Below are positions 1 to 8,000 of a stretch of 10,101 nt of DNA, piece by piece. Position 1 is the stretch's first letter. The number at the start of each line of letters is the position of its first letter. The notes under the pieces are model-generated. The model was not told the DNA's origin. It made no database searches and worked only from the letters and a program-made list of their open reading frames with translations. The DNA comes from JBFIHZ01 sp041601535 (GTDB lineage: Bacteria > Pseudomonadota > Gammaproteobacteria > Xanthomonadales > SZUA-36), in NCBI GenBank assembly GCA_041601535.1, contig JBFIHZ010000124.1, positions 1-10,101 of the forward strand, written 5' to 3'. Position numbers and translations under genes: made by a program.

Positions 1-7
1 GGCGCGG

Positions 8-22
8 AACGGCCGGGCCGTT
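8..22 (-). terminator. weak hairpin downstream of ppsA
   Basis: A 6-bp perfect inverted repeat (AACGGC, loop CGG, GCCGTT) lies about 50 bases beyond the ppsA stop codon. On the minus strand it has no clear T tract after it, so it may be only a weak or factor-assisted terminator, or chance in GC-rich DNA. The gene beyond the left edge is not visible. Confidence 0.25.
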
Positions 23-70
23 TGGGATGACCGCTCCTGTGAACAGCTTCCCGCAGCGTTGTACTGGCAG

Positions 71-2437
71 TCAGGCCTTGGTGTTACCGGCCAGCCGCAA
101 CCAGGTTTCCACCACGGTGTCCGGGTTCAGCGACATGCTTTCAATGCCCTGTTGCAGCAGCCAGTCGGCCAGATCCGGGTGGTCCGACGGGCCCTGGCCA
201 CAAATGCCAACGTACTTGCCGCGTTTCTTGCAGGCGGTGATGGCCATCGACAGCAATGCCTTAACGGCTTCGTTGCGCTCGTCAAACAGGTGCGCAATCA
301 GGCCGGAATCACGGTCCAGCCCCAGGGTCAACTGGGTCAGGTCGTTCGAACCGATGGAAAAACCATCGAAGATATCCAGGAACTGGTCAGCCAGCAGCGC
401 GTTGGAGGGCAGTTCGCACATCATGATGATCTTCAGGTCATGCTTGCCCTGTTCCAGGCCGAATTCCTTCATTACCTCGATGACACCGCGGCCTTCTTCC
501 AGCGTGCGAACGAACGGGATCATGGCCCATACATTGGTCAGGCCCATGGCTTCGCGAACTTTACGCAGCGCGCGGCATTCCAGTTCAAAGCAGTCGCGGA
601 AATCTTCCGACACAAAGCGTGACGCGCCGCGGAAACCCAGCATCGGGTTTTCCTCGTGCGGTTCGTACTGCCGTCCGCCGATCAGGTTGGCGTATTCATT
701 GGATTTGAAGTCAGACAGCCGCACGATGACCGTGGCGGGCGCGAACGCCGCCGCGATGGTGGCGATGCCTTCGGCCAGCCGGTCGACGTAAAAGCTCACC
801 GGGTCGGCGTAACCGGAAATCTTGCGCTCCACCTCACGGCGGGTTTCCGCATCCAGCGTGTCCATTTGCAACAAGGCCTTGGGGTGCACGCCGATCATGC
901 GGTTGATGATGAACTCCAGCCGCGCCAGGCCAACGCCGGCATTGGGAATCTGGGCAAAGTCAAAAGCGCGGTCCGGGTTACCCACATTCATCATGATTTT
1001 CAGCGGTGCCGGTGGCAGGTTTTCCATGCTGTCGCGCTGCACACTGAATTCCAGCATTCCCGGGTAGACAAAGCCGCTGTCGCCCTGCGCGCAGGACACC
1101 GTGACGTCTGTATCGGCAGTGATGCGGCTGGTGGCATCGCCACAGCCCACTACCGCCGGTATGCCCAGCTCGCGCGCGATGATGGCCGCATGGCAGGTGC
1201 GCCCGCCACGGTTGGTGACGATGGCCGCGGCGCGTTTCATGATGGGTTCCCAGTCCGGGTCGGTCATGTCGGTCACCAGCACATCACCTTCGCCCACCTG
1301 GTCCATCTCGGCGATGGAGCGGATCACCCGCGCCTTGCCGGCACCAATGCGGTGGCCAATGCTGCGGCCGGTGCACAGGGCTTCACCTTCCTGTTTGAGC
1401 TTGTAGCGCTCCACCACGTTACCGGCGCGGCTGCGCACGGTTTCCGGCCGGGCCTGCACGATGTACAGCTTGCCGCTCTCACCGTCCTTGGCCCACTCGA
1501 TGTCCATCGGCTTGCCATAGTGCTGCTCGATGGTCACGGCCTGGCGGGCCAGGTCAGTGGCTTCGGCATCGGAAATGCAAAAGCGCAGGGCGCGTTCACT
1601 TTCCACCTTGCGCGTGACAATGCCGCCCTGGGCGCCATCGTCATAGACCATCTCGATGGCCTTGGAGCCGCGGTTACGGCGCAGCATCGGGTCCTTGCCG
1701 GCTTCCAGGGCCGGTTTGTACACGTAGAATTCATCGGGGTTGACCGCACCCTGGACCACGGTTTCACCCAGGCCATAGGCGGCGGTGATAAAGACCGCAT
1801 TGCGGAAGCCGGATTCGGTGTCCAGCGTGAACATCACGCCACTGGCGGCCAGGTCAGAGCGCACCATGATCTGGATGCCGGCCGACAGCGCCACATCGGC
1901 GTGCACAAAGCCCTGGTGCACGCGGTAGGAAATGGCCCGGTCGTTGTACAGCGAGGCAAATACCTCGTGGATTTTGTGCTTGACGTCGCTCAGGCCGCGC
2001 ACGTTGAGGAAGGTTTCCTGTTGCCCGGCGAACGAGGCATCGGGCAGGTCTTCCGCGGTGGCAGATGAACGCACCGCCACCGAGGGTTCCACCCCGGCCA
2101 TCTCGGTGAGTTGCTGCCAGGCCTGTTCAATGGCGGCATCCAGCGCAGCAGGGAAGGGCGTTTCCAGTACCCATTGGCGAATGTCGCTGCCGGCTTTGGC
2201 CAACGCCGCCAGATCTTCCACGTCCAGCGCTTCCAGCGTGGTGTTGATGCGTTCGGCCAGACCGGACTGCTGCAGGAATTCACGGAATGCGTCCGCCGTG
2301 GTGGCAAAACCACCGGGCACAGACACACCCAGGTCGGAAAGCTGGCTGATCATTTCGCCCAGCGAGGCGTTTTTGCCACCCACCTGGTCCAGATCGTTCA
2401 TGCCCAGCTCATTGAGCCATTTGATATAGTGCTCCAA
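71..2437 (-). CDS. ppsA: phosphoenolpyruvate synthase (pyruvate, water dikinase)
   Basis: The enzyme makes PEP from pyruvate, ATP and water, giving AMP and phosphate, in the cytoplasm; it is the entry step of gluconeogenesis from pyruvate or lactate. The 788-aa product is close to the usual ~790 aa. Domains in order are an N-terminal ATP-grasp pyruvate-phosphate dikinase domain (about 5-335, with GGKNASLGEM near 20), the swivelling phospho-histidine domain (about 355-440) and a PEP-binding TIM barrel (about 460-775). The phospho-carrier His is 416 in GGRTCHAAIIARE. The Thr two residues before it (414) is the known regulatory phosphorylation site. The catalytic Cys is about 746 in GICGQGPSD. 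I chose the TTG start at 2437 because TGAGGA lies just upstream and the protein then begins at the family's usual point; the reading frame extends to another TTG at 2491, but those 18 extra residues are unlike the family. It is divergent from its regulator ppsR. Identification is secure. Confidence 0.97.
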   Translation of the reverse strand: MEHYIKWLNELGMNDLDQVGGKNASLGEMISQLSDLGVSVPGGFATTADAFREFLQQSGLAERINTTLEALDVEDLAALAKAGSDIRQWVLETPFPAALDAAIEQAWQQLTEMAGVEPSVAVRSSATAEDLPDASFAGQQETFLNVRGLSDVKHKIHEVFASLYNDRAISYRVHQGFVHADVALSAGIQIMVRSDLAASGVMFTLDTESGFRNAVFITAAYGLGETVVQGAVNPDEFYVYKPALEAGKDPMLRRNRGSKAIEMVYDDGAQGGIVTRKVESERALRFCISDAEATDLARQAVTIEQHYGKPMDIEWAKDGESGKLYIVQARPETVRSRAGNVVERYKLKQEGEALCTGRSIGHRIGAGKARVIRSIAEMDQVGEGDVLVTDMTDPDWEPIMKRAAAIVTNRGGRTCHAAIIARELGIPAVVGCGDATSRITADTDVTVSCAQGDSGFVYPGMLEFSVQRDSMENLPPAPLKIMMNVGNPDRAFDFAQIPNAGVGLARLEFIINRMIGVHPKALLQMDTLDAETRREVERKISGYADPVSFYVDRLAEGIATIAAAFAPATVIVRLSDFKSNEYANLIGGRQYEPHEENPMLGFRGASRFVSEDFRDCFELECRALRKVREAMGLTNVWAMIPFVRTLEEGRGVIEVMKEFGLEQGKHDLKIIMMCELPSNALLADQFLDIFDGFSIGSNDLTQLTLGLDRDSGLIAHLFDERNEAVKALLSMAITACKKRGKYVGICGQGPSDHPDLADWLLQQGIESMSLNPDTVVETWLRLAGNTKA

Positions 2438-2571
2438 GGATACGTCCTCATTACTTTCAATTGGGAATTTGCAGCGGATACCCTGGCGCAATACGCAGCG
2501 GGGACTACCCGGCCGGGCACCTTCAACGGGCCAGGCTTCTTACAAGGGTCCGCATTTTACTAGGATGGGGT
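2438..2571. promoter_or_regulatory. divergent ppsA/ppsR control region
   Basis: These 134 bases separate the two divergent start codons and must hold both promoters. I cannot pick convincing -35/-10 pairs on either strand. A perfect 10-bp palindrome, CCCGGCCGGG, lies at 2508-2517 near the middle. The ppsA ribosome binding site (TGAGGA on the minus strand) is at the left end and the ppsR site (AGGATGGGG, 2562-2570) at the right end. Shared control of the enzyme and its regulator is an inference from the layout. Confidence 0.5.
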
Positions 2572-3387
2572 ATGCAACGCACGGTGTTCTTTATATCCGA
2601 TGGCACGGCCATCACCACGGAAACGGTTGGTCACAGTTTGCTGACCCAGTTTCGCGGCATCGATTTCCGCCAGGTGCGCATCCCGTTTGTCGGTGATCCG
2701 GCCAAGGCGGAAGAGGCGGTGGCGCGCATCAACCAGGCGGCCCGGGATGATGGCGCGCCGCCGGTGGTGTTCAATTCCATCGTCGATGAAGAGATCAGCG
2801 CCATCATTCAGGCCAGTGACGGGGTCACGCTGGACCTGTTCGCGGCGTTCCTGGACCGCCTGGAAGACGCGCTGGGCGTGAAACGGCAGTCCAGCGTGGG
2901 TCGGGCCCACGGGGTGGCCAACCCGCAGCGCTACGAAGAGCGTATGGACGCCACCAATTACGCCCTGAGCCATGACGACGGCATCAGCCTGACGTATGAA
3001 AATGCCGACCTGATACTGGTCGGTGTATCGCGCTCGGGCAAAACCCCGACCTGCCTGTACATGGCGCTGCATTTCGGCGTCCGGGCGGCCAATTATCCGC
3101 TGACCGAAACCGACCTGGAGAACCAGAAGCTGCCGTCGTTCCTGCGCTCGCAGAAACAGAAACTGGTGGGCCTGGCCATTGACGCCGACCGCTTGGCACA
3201 GATCCGTGAAACCCGCCGCCCGGACAGCCGCTACGCCTCGGTAAAACAATGCCATTGGGAGGTGGACGCGGCTGAGAGCCTGTTGCGCAGCGAAGGGGTG
3301 CCGGTGTTTCACACCACCCACAGTTCCATCGAGGAAATCGCCAGCCGGGTCTTGCAGCAACTGGGCCTGCAACGCGAAATGTTCTGA
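2572..3387 (+). CDS. ppsR: PEP synthase regulatory protein (bifunctional kinase/pyrophosphorylase, DUF299)
   Basis: This family inactivates PEP synthase by ADP-dependent phosphorylation of the Thr near its catalytic His, and reactivates it by a phosphate-dependent reaction that releases pyrophosphate. The 271-aa product matches the ~275-aa family length. Visible landmarks are the N-terminal FFISDGTAITTETVGHSLL (6-24) and the P-loop GVSRSGKT (151-158) followed by PTCLYMA, the family signature. The conserved segment ANYPLTETDLENQKLP (173-188) follows. The ATG at 2572 is preceded by AGGATGGGG and gives the usual N-terminus; the frame is open further upstream, but those residues do not resemble the family. 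The gene is divergent from ppsA, whose product it should modify at Thr414. A hairpin terminator follows the stop codon. Confidence 0.97.
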   Translation: MQRTVFFISDGTAITTETVGHSLLTQFRGIDFRQVRIPFVGDPAKAEEAVARINQAARDDGAPPVVFNSIVDEEISAIIQASDGVTLDLFAAFLDRLEDALGVKRQSSVGRAHGVANPQRYEERMDATNYALSHDDGISLTYENADLILVGVSRSGKTPTCLYMALHFGVRAANYPLTETDLENQKLPSFLRSQKQKLVGLAIDADRLAQIRETRRPDSRYASVKQCHWEVDAAESLLRSEGVPVFHTTHSSIEEIASRVLQQLGLQREMF

Positions 3388-3390
3388 GCA

Positions 3391-3414
3391 CAGCGGCGCC
3401 GCAGCGCCGTTGTT
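3391..3414 (+). terminator. rho-independent terminator of ppsR
   Basis: Starting 4 bases after the ppsR stop there is a 9-bp stem (CAGCGGCGC / GCGCCGTTG, one G-U pair) with a CGCA tetraloop, running into TTGTT. The T tract is short, but position and stem strength fit an intrinsic terminator. Confidence 0.7.
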
Positions 3415-3450
3415 CGGGCCATCAAAACGGCTGGAGCCGGGGCAGGGCTG

Positions 3451-3459
3451 TGATATGCT
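3451..3459 (+). promoter_or_regulatory. candidate extended -10 promoter for the DUF1249 gene
   Basis: TGATATGCT reads as an extended -10 element: TG, one base, then TATGCT at 3454-3459. No good -35 is visible at the usual spacing. A start about 7 bases after the hexamer would fall on or next to the ATG at 3466, giving a leaderless or nearly leaderless message. There is no clear ribosome binding site just before that ATG, which agrees with this reading. Confidence 0.4.
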
Positions 3460-3465
3460 TTTGCC

Positions 3466-3975
3466 ATGGTCTCATTCAGCCAACCCAACGGCCTGTTCAG
3501 CCGGCCAAAACTGAAACGCCTGCAGGACGTGCAGGAGGAACTGTATCGCCAGTTGCAACTGCTGATGCCCGACGATCTGGCCTTTCACGATCACCTGAAA
3601 AGCACCGTGCCGGGCGCCCAGACCTTGCGCATGGAAGTGCTGGAACGGCACCCGTTCACCACGTTTTTCCGCCTGACCTACGAATTCAGAAACCGCCAGG
3701 AAGTGTCGTATGCGCCTGACGCGCATATCCGTTTCTACCACGATGCCCGTCTGGCCGAAGCCACTTCCTTCAACTGCCAGCAGGCCTGTACACGGCAGAG
3801 CCACCCGGCTTTTCCGCCGCGCCAGATGATGCAATTGACCTGGCGCAGGAACCGCGCACTGGAGCGCTGGCTGGATTACCTCTTGAAACAAGGCCACAGC
3901 ATGGTTACCATGCGCCCCGCAACAAAGGCCATCAAGCAAACAGACACGGAAAAAGCGCTGGTAGCCGCCGGTTGA
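3466..3975 (+). CDS. DUF1249 (YqiB-like) protein
   Basis: A 169-aa cytoplasmic protein of the DUF1249 family, function unknown. The family signature is visible as LRMEVLERHPFTTFFRL (54-70) and IRFYHDARLAEATSF (88-102), near the family's conserved LEVLER..YT and YHDARMAE patterns. There is no signal peptide or membrane segment. Two cysteines (104, 108) sit just after the second motif. The C-terminal ~25 residues (after about 145) are low in recognisable features and probably variable. In Escherichia coli the relative YqiB lies beside nudF and cpdA; here it stands alone between ppsR and a tRNA operon, so the context gives no functional hint. The ATG at 3466 has no obvious Shine-Dalgarno sequence but may be leaderless. 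Family membership is confident, role is not. Confidence 0.88.
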   Translation: MVSFSQPNGLFSRPKLKRLQDVQEELYRQLQLLMPDDLAFHDHLKSTVPGAQTLRMEVLERHPFTTFFRLTYEFRNRQEVSYAPDAHIRFYHDARLAEATSFNCQQACTRQSHPAFPPRQMMQLTWRRNRALERWLDYLLKQGHSMVTMRPATKAIKQTDTEKALVAAG

Positions 3976-4061
3976 GGCAACATTGAAACATTCACGCAGC
4001 GGCGTAAGCAGCACACGGTCCGCCGCCCCATGAATTAATCGGTATTTCCTCGAATCTTTCG

Positions 4062-4090
4062 TTGACACAGCCCCCCCCAGCCGATAACAT
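4062..4090 (+). promoter_or_regulatory. sigma70 promoter of the tRNA operon
   Basis: A perfect -35 (TTGACA, 4062-4067), a 17-base spacer and a -10 TAACAT (4085-4090) are followed by a GC-rich stretch (GCTGCGGC), the discriminator type linked to growth-rate and stringent control of stable RNA. The predicted start is near 4097, just before tRNA-Ala. The spacer contains a run of eight C (4071-4078). Confidence 0.85.
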
Positions 4091-4103
4091 GCTGCGGCTT
4101 TCC

Positions 4104-4179
<76 letters not shown>

Positions 4180-4184
4180 AACGT

Positions 4185-4260
4185 GTCCCCTTCGTCTAGA
4201 GGCCCAGGACACCGCCCTTTCACGGCGGCGACAGGGGTTCGAATCCCCTAGGGGACGCCA
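4185..4260 (+). tRNA. tRNA-Glu (TTC)
   Basis: A 76-base cloverleaf including an encoded CCA. The acceptor stem is GTCCCCT/AGGGGAC with discriminator G. The anticodon stem CCGCC/GGCGG encloses CTTTCAC, giving anticodon TTC (reads GAA and GAG). The T arm is AGGGGTTCGAATCCCCT. It is probably co-transcribed with tRNA-Ala. Its 3' end is intact and I see no second copy of that end in the window, so it does not look like the attachment site of the accessory segment that follows. Confidence 0.97.
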
Positions 4261-4261
4261 T

Positions 4262-4301
4262 ATAAATAAAAAACCCACCTTCAGGTGGGTTTTTTATTTA
4301 T
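4262..4301 (+). terminator. terminator of the tRNA operon
   Basis: A perfect 18-bp inverted repeat with a TTCA loop (arms 4262-4279 and 4284-4301) begins 2 bases after tRNA-Glu. The inner part is ACCCACC/GGTGGGT, flanked by A6 on one side and T6 on the other, with further AT pairs outside. The symmetry means it could end transcription from both directions. Confidence 0.95.
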
Positions 4302-4583
4302 GGGGTGTCTCAAAGGGGATCGGACCATGCACTGCAAAGCAGTGCATGGGTTCGACAAATTCGCCGGGAGGCCGCTCTCACACATCCTTGTGTTTCGCGG
4401 CACCGGTGCGTCCCTGCACAATGCGAATTTGGACGTCGCAGCGCAGCGGAGACGCCCGCAGGGCTCGCGCCCGGATGGCGCGAGTCAATCCCCCGGAACG
4501 GCATACACTCCTTTGCGGCTTCAGCAATACGCACCCGGCGTATCTATCCGACAATCCGCGAGATCTAAAGCTGAGACGCCCCC
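4302..4583. mobile_element. hairpin-rich segment with imperfect terminal inverted repeats (possible MITE remnant)
   Basis: No gene is supported here. The segment begins GGGGTGTCTCA (4302-4312) and ends TGAGACGCCCC (4572-4582), inverted repeats that agree at 10 of 11 positions. Between them lie several strong hairpins: 11 bp at 4325-4349 (AAA loop), 8 bp at 4464-4484 (CTCGCGCC/GGCGCGAG) and 6 bp at 4527-4543 (ATACGC/GCGTAT), plus the palindrome GCACCGGTGC. This could be a small non-autonomous element, but no target duplication is visible, and the right end overlaps the border of the 212-bp repeat. It could also be chance in GC-rich DNA. Confidence 0.3.
4325..4349. repeat. perfect 11-bp inverted repeat, AAA loop
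   Basis: CCATGCACTGC and GCAGTGCATGG are separated by AAA. It lies 24 bases after the tRNA terminator. No T tract follows, so it is not a typical terminator; it could be a protein-binding site or a structural hairpin of a mobile element. Confidence 0.8.
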
Positions 4584-4788
4584 AGCCCTGCCAGCCTCTC
4601 CTGGCGCCGCCCACCGGCAACACCCCCCGCCTTTCCAGCAATGCGTTGGTATGGCGCTGCAACAGGGTCCGCGCCGCCGGGTTCACCTGCTGCGGCCGCA
4701 CCGAGGGCCAGAGATTCAGGTATTGCGGCAGGTCACCATGAAAAATCTCACGGTAGATATCCTCGACCACACGCTGGTTGGCTCGGGC
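4577..4788. repeat. left copy of a 212-bp direct repeat
   Basis: This stretch matches 8098-8309 in the same orientation, without gaps, at a constant offset of 3521. I count about 20 mismatches in 212 positions by eye, about 91% identity. The match stops sharply at 4788/8309 and fades near 4577/8098. The two copies bracket the large metallohydrolase gene. Confidence 0.93.
4597..4788 (-). pseudogene. 3'-end fragment of the HEXXH protein gene
   Basis: Read on the minus strand, these 64 codons give ARANQRVVEDIYREIFHGDL and continue, nearly identical to the last 64 residues of the intact gene at 8118-9332. The rest of that gene, including the HEARH motif, is missing. The stop codon has changed from TGA to AGA, so the frame runs on past the natural end. 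Codons just before the fragment (4789 upward) read LLQE rather than the intact copy's GQSAH, and no start or signal peptide is present. It is either a displaced gene end left by an insertion or the last piece of a decayed paralogue. Mismatches are spread over the fragment, so the event is not very recent. Confidence 0.85.
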
Positions 4789-4978
4789 TTCCTGCAGCAA
4801 GCCACACGGCACTCTCAAACTGCCATGCTACGTTGCATCCAATCTATAAGTTGGCGCAGCACTGACCACCATTAAACAACCCACACATGTGGAGTAAACG
4901 AGCATACGAAGGCGCAATTATTTAAGCGGATTGTTTCGGATCATTACTTTCCTGAACGACAAAGAATTTACAAAAATT

Positions 4979-4987
4979 TGGTATATA
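4979..4987 (+). promoter_or_regulatory. extended -10 promoter candidate for the metallohydrolase gene
   Basis: TGGTATATA fits TG-N-TATATA, with the overlapping TATACT (4984-4989) as an alternative -10. No good -35 is seen at 16-18 bases upstream. It lies in AT-rich DNA about 35 bases before the ATG. The 8-bp palindrome GTATATAC (4981-4988) overlaps it. Confidence 0.4.
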
Positions 4988-5011
4988 CTCGTTTAACAAA
5001 GTATGCGGGGT

Positions 5012-5016
5012 GGAGG
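5012..5016 (+). promoter_or_regulatory. ribosome binding site deciding the start of the metallohydrolase gene
   Basis: GGAGG lies 5 bases before the ATG at 5022. It overlaps the in-frame GTG at 5010, which is therefore unlikely to be the start. Confidence 0.75.
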
Positions 5017-5021
5017 TGGAT

Positions 5022-8000
5022 ATGGGCCGCGCTTCTGGGTTTTCAGGAATCCGGATTCCAAGTCTCCGGTCGTTCGCACGCCTCTCAATTGTTGCAGCAG
5101 CACTGTCATTTTGTAACGTTTCCCATCCAATTGGTGGTCAGTTCGGTATGGAGTTTGCCATTGACGCCCCGTGGCGCCTCGAGCCTGTTGTGCATGCGGA
5201 TGGACAACTGACATACCCGCCCATTCCCATCACTTTTACGTTTCACGACACGATATTTGAAGACGGTCGCGGCGCGATTGCCTCTGTCACTCTTAAACCT
5301 ATAGACGTGGGTCGACTCATTGGCGTGACAGTTTACGAGATGGGCTTAAACGTTCCCCTCGTCACCGAAGTACCGGTGAGCGCGCTGCAGGAGATCGAAG
5401 TCAAGCGTAAATTGTCGACGAAAACTGCAGAACCGGTGCGTCAGGTGTGTCGACCAGCACTCGGCCAGGAGTGTTCGACATTACTCAAAATTGGCAACTC
5501 GCATGAATGGCACGCGGTGTTTTGGTACCGCCCGAAAACGACACTATTCCCAGGAAAAAACCTTCAGCTCAAAGTCACCGTAAACACCGTAGGGAAACAT
5601 TCGTTTCGGTCGCAGCGCACGGCTGGTCACTGGGTGAGCATCGACATGCCGAAAGAGTGGACGAACTATCTGGTAGTTCACGCCGGCGAAGCACCGCTGC
5701 CACGCTTTAGTGCCGACTGGGTATATGGCGACCTTCACCACCACTCGCAAATGACTGACAACGAGGGTGAATCTGCGTACTCATACCGTAATGATTTACG
5801 GGTCCTGGGCGCACTTGGGCTGGACTTTGTATTTGCGACGGATCACGCCTCGAATGGCGAACAGGTTGATGGCAAGGTCGACGGCCAAATGGAGGCTAGA
5901 GATCTCAACGGCACCCGTTTTGCGGCTGCCAAGAGCATCTTGTACGGTCCGGATGGCGCTAACGCACTGATTGCCAATGAGGGTGTCAGTATTGGTTTCC
6001 CGAGAATCATATCGGCCAATGTAGTACCGCAGATATATATGGGCGAAGAGCTGGACGCCGTGCCCGAGATGTCGGCACAGGAATTTGCGGCGAATCATTT
6101 CCTGTTTGGCGGTGGTTTACGCTACGAATGGCTTTTCAAACAGGCCGAATTTGAAAAATGCAATTCGGGGTCGAACTTCGAAGAGTGCAAGGCGCGGTAC
6201 GCAACGCCAGCATCGCCAAATACGTATTTTCTGTGGGATGACCAGGGCGTTCCCGTGTCACAGGAAATCGATGCCTACGCAGCGCCCTTGGGGAGTATCA
6301 TCAATTACGGCAATTGGATTCCAGGTTCCGTAAAACCGTACATGAGCCGGCAGCACCTGGTCTATTTCCCTCTTGACTCAAGTTTGAATGGTGCTGGATG
6401 GATCAGCAGTGACACGACAAAGTTTGGCGGTGGCACTAAGTCGTTACCGAGTCTTGTGCAGCAGATTCAGGCTACAGGGTTTGCGTTCCTTGCTCACCCA
6501 ACAGAGAGCCTCGAGCCTGGCAGCATAGCTGGCCCCGACGTTGTGCCGTACACCGACACGGCGCTAACCTACGCTTGGCGTTCGCCCGCGATCCTTGGGC
6601 TGCAGCTCTGGAATGAAAACGACCGCTATCGTTCGCAACCTGCGGAAGTCGACAAGACGGTCATGGCAGTCAAGACCAACATGACGCCCGACGGTAATCC
6701 CGTAAACGTAACCTATACCTATCGTTGGCCGTTTCCTGGCTACGTACCGGAAGGCAGCACATGGAAGTGGCAGCAGGCTGGCTTCCTGCATCGCAACTTG
6801 GTTGGCTCAACTGCTTTGCACTTACACCACGCATCAGCAGCTTGGGACCGATTCCTTCGGAAGGGCGTCGACAGACAGCTCATCGCATCGCTTGCGTGGC
6901 TGGAACAAGGTGAACCACGCAAGTGGTTTGCAGCGGCTGGGTCGGATTCACACGGCGACTGGAATTACCGCCGCTACGGTCGCCCAAGTACTTCGAACCG
7001 CTGGAGTGACGTGCCCGTCGGTGACACAGCGATCGGCAACCCGCGCAATCTTGTTTGGTTGCGAGCGGTGCGTCGGATTGATCCCGAAATAGCGACGGAA
7101 ATAGGTATAACTGGTAACGATGGCCCACGACGCTATGACAATCGCACTGTAATCGAAGGCCTGCGCGCAGGCCGCTTCAGCATCACAGATGGGCCAGCGC
7201 TCCGAATTGCAGTGGACCGCAATCGCAATGGCCGTATCGACGACGCCGACTTTCCAATGGGGTCGACTTTCGAGTTTTTTGCTGGTGAACACATCCCACT
7301 ACTGATCGAATGGCAGTCAACGGCGGAGTTCGGGCCGATTGATCGGATTGATGTCTACGTGGGCAACTCCACCCAAACGTATGCGGCGGCTGGTCATGGC
7401 GCGCGGCACCTGACGGCGGATCAAATTGGAGGCGGCTATACGAAAGATGCTTCTGGTGCGCTCCAGGTTTCTTTGGCTGACGCGGTGGGGCGTTTCAACA
7501 GGGAAAACCTTCCATCAAGCTTGGCGTACCGTGGTACGGCACAGGTTTTCCTGGGGCCGGCACAGTTCAAGCTCACTAGCGCTGATGGGGCGCTGTCCTA
7601 TGTGCGGGCCGTAGCACGCACAATCACTGACTCACAGGCACATTCAATCGGCGCATGTCCTGAAGTGGGCACGGCTGGAAGCAAGTGCGGCGATCGCTTC
7701 GCAGTGTCCAATCCGATTTGGGCTCGATATCGCTCTGCTTGCCCAACCATACCGGAGGGCCGGCCGCCTCGCCTGGGCGTTGTCGATGTCCTGGGCAACA
7801 TGAAGCCTTACATTGACGCTAATGGCGACGGACAGCCTGACATCTGTACCGGAAATGTTCCTGACCCTTGTGCCGACCCACGCCGACCCGAAGCAGAAGT
7901 GGAGGTTGCTCCGCCCGTAGCTGAGGCTGAACGGGGCGATGTCTCGACCGAAGGTAATCGCGGCCGTGATATCGGCAGGCTCACCGAGGCAGCTGAACGG

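Larger units (their letters stand above)
4789..5021. other. AT-rich leader region before the metallohydrolase gene
   Basis: No gene is supported in these 233 bases. The left part (to about 4860) is mixed; from about 4870 the DNA becomes AT-rich. An extended -10 promoter candidate and the ribosome binding site of the downstream gene lie at the right end. Any other regulatory content is not obvious to me. Confidence 0.5.

Noticed and set aside
2438..2491. An 18-residue N-terminal extension of PpsA
   Set aside because: The extra residues do not resemble the family, the extension begins with a TTG without a clear ribosome binding site, and the TTG at 2437 has one.
27..2563. Several long plus-strand frames opposite ppsA
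   Set aside because: They are antisense frames in GC-rich coding DNA. The minus-strand product is a full, recognisable PpsA.
4185..4260. tRNA-Glu as the attachment site of an integrated island
   Set aside because: No second copy of the tRNA 3' end is visible in the window and no integrase gene is adjacent. The repeat that brackets the accessory gene is the HEXXH gene end, not the tRNA.
4346..4363. A GGGTTCGAC stretch resembling a tRNA T loop
   Set aside because: The surrounding bases give no acceptor, D or anticodon arms. The resemblance is limited to a few bases.
4285..4875. A 196-codon plus-strand frame spanning the tRNA terminator and the pseudogene region
   Set aside because: It starts inside the terminator hairpin, runs antisense through the broken gene end, and its translation shows no family signal or plausible ribosome binding site.
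5010..5012. GTG as the start of the metallohydrolase
   Set aside because: The strong GGAGG at 5012-5016 overlaps this GTG and is correctly spaced for the ATG at 5022.
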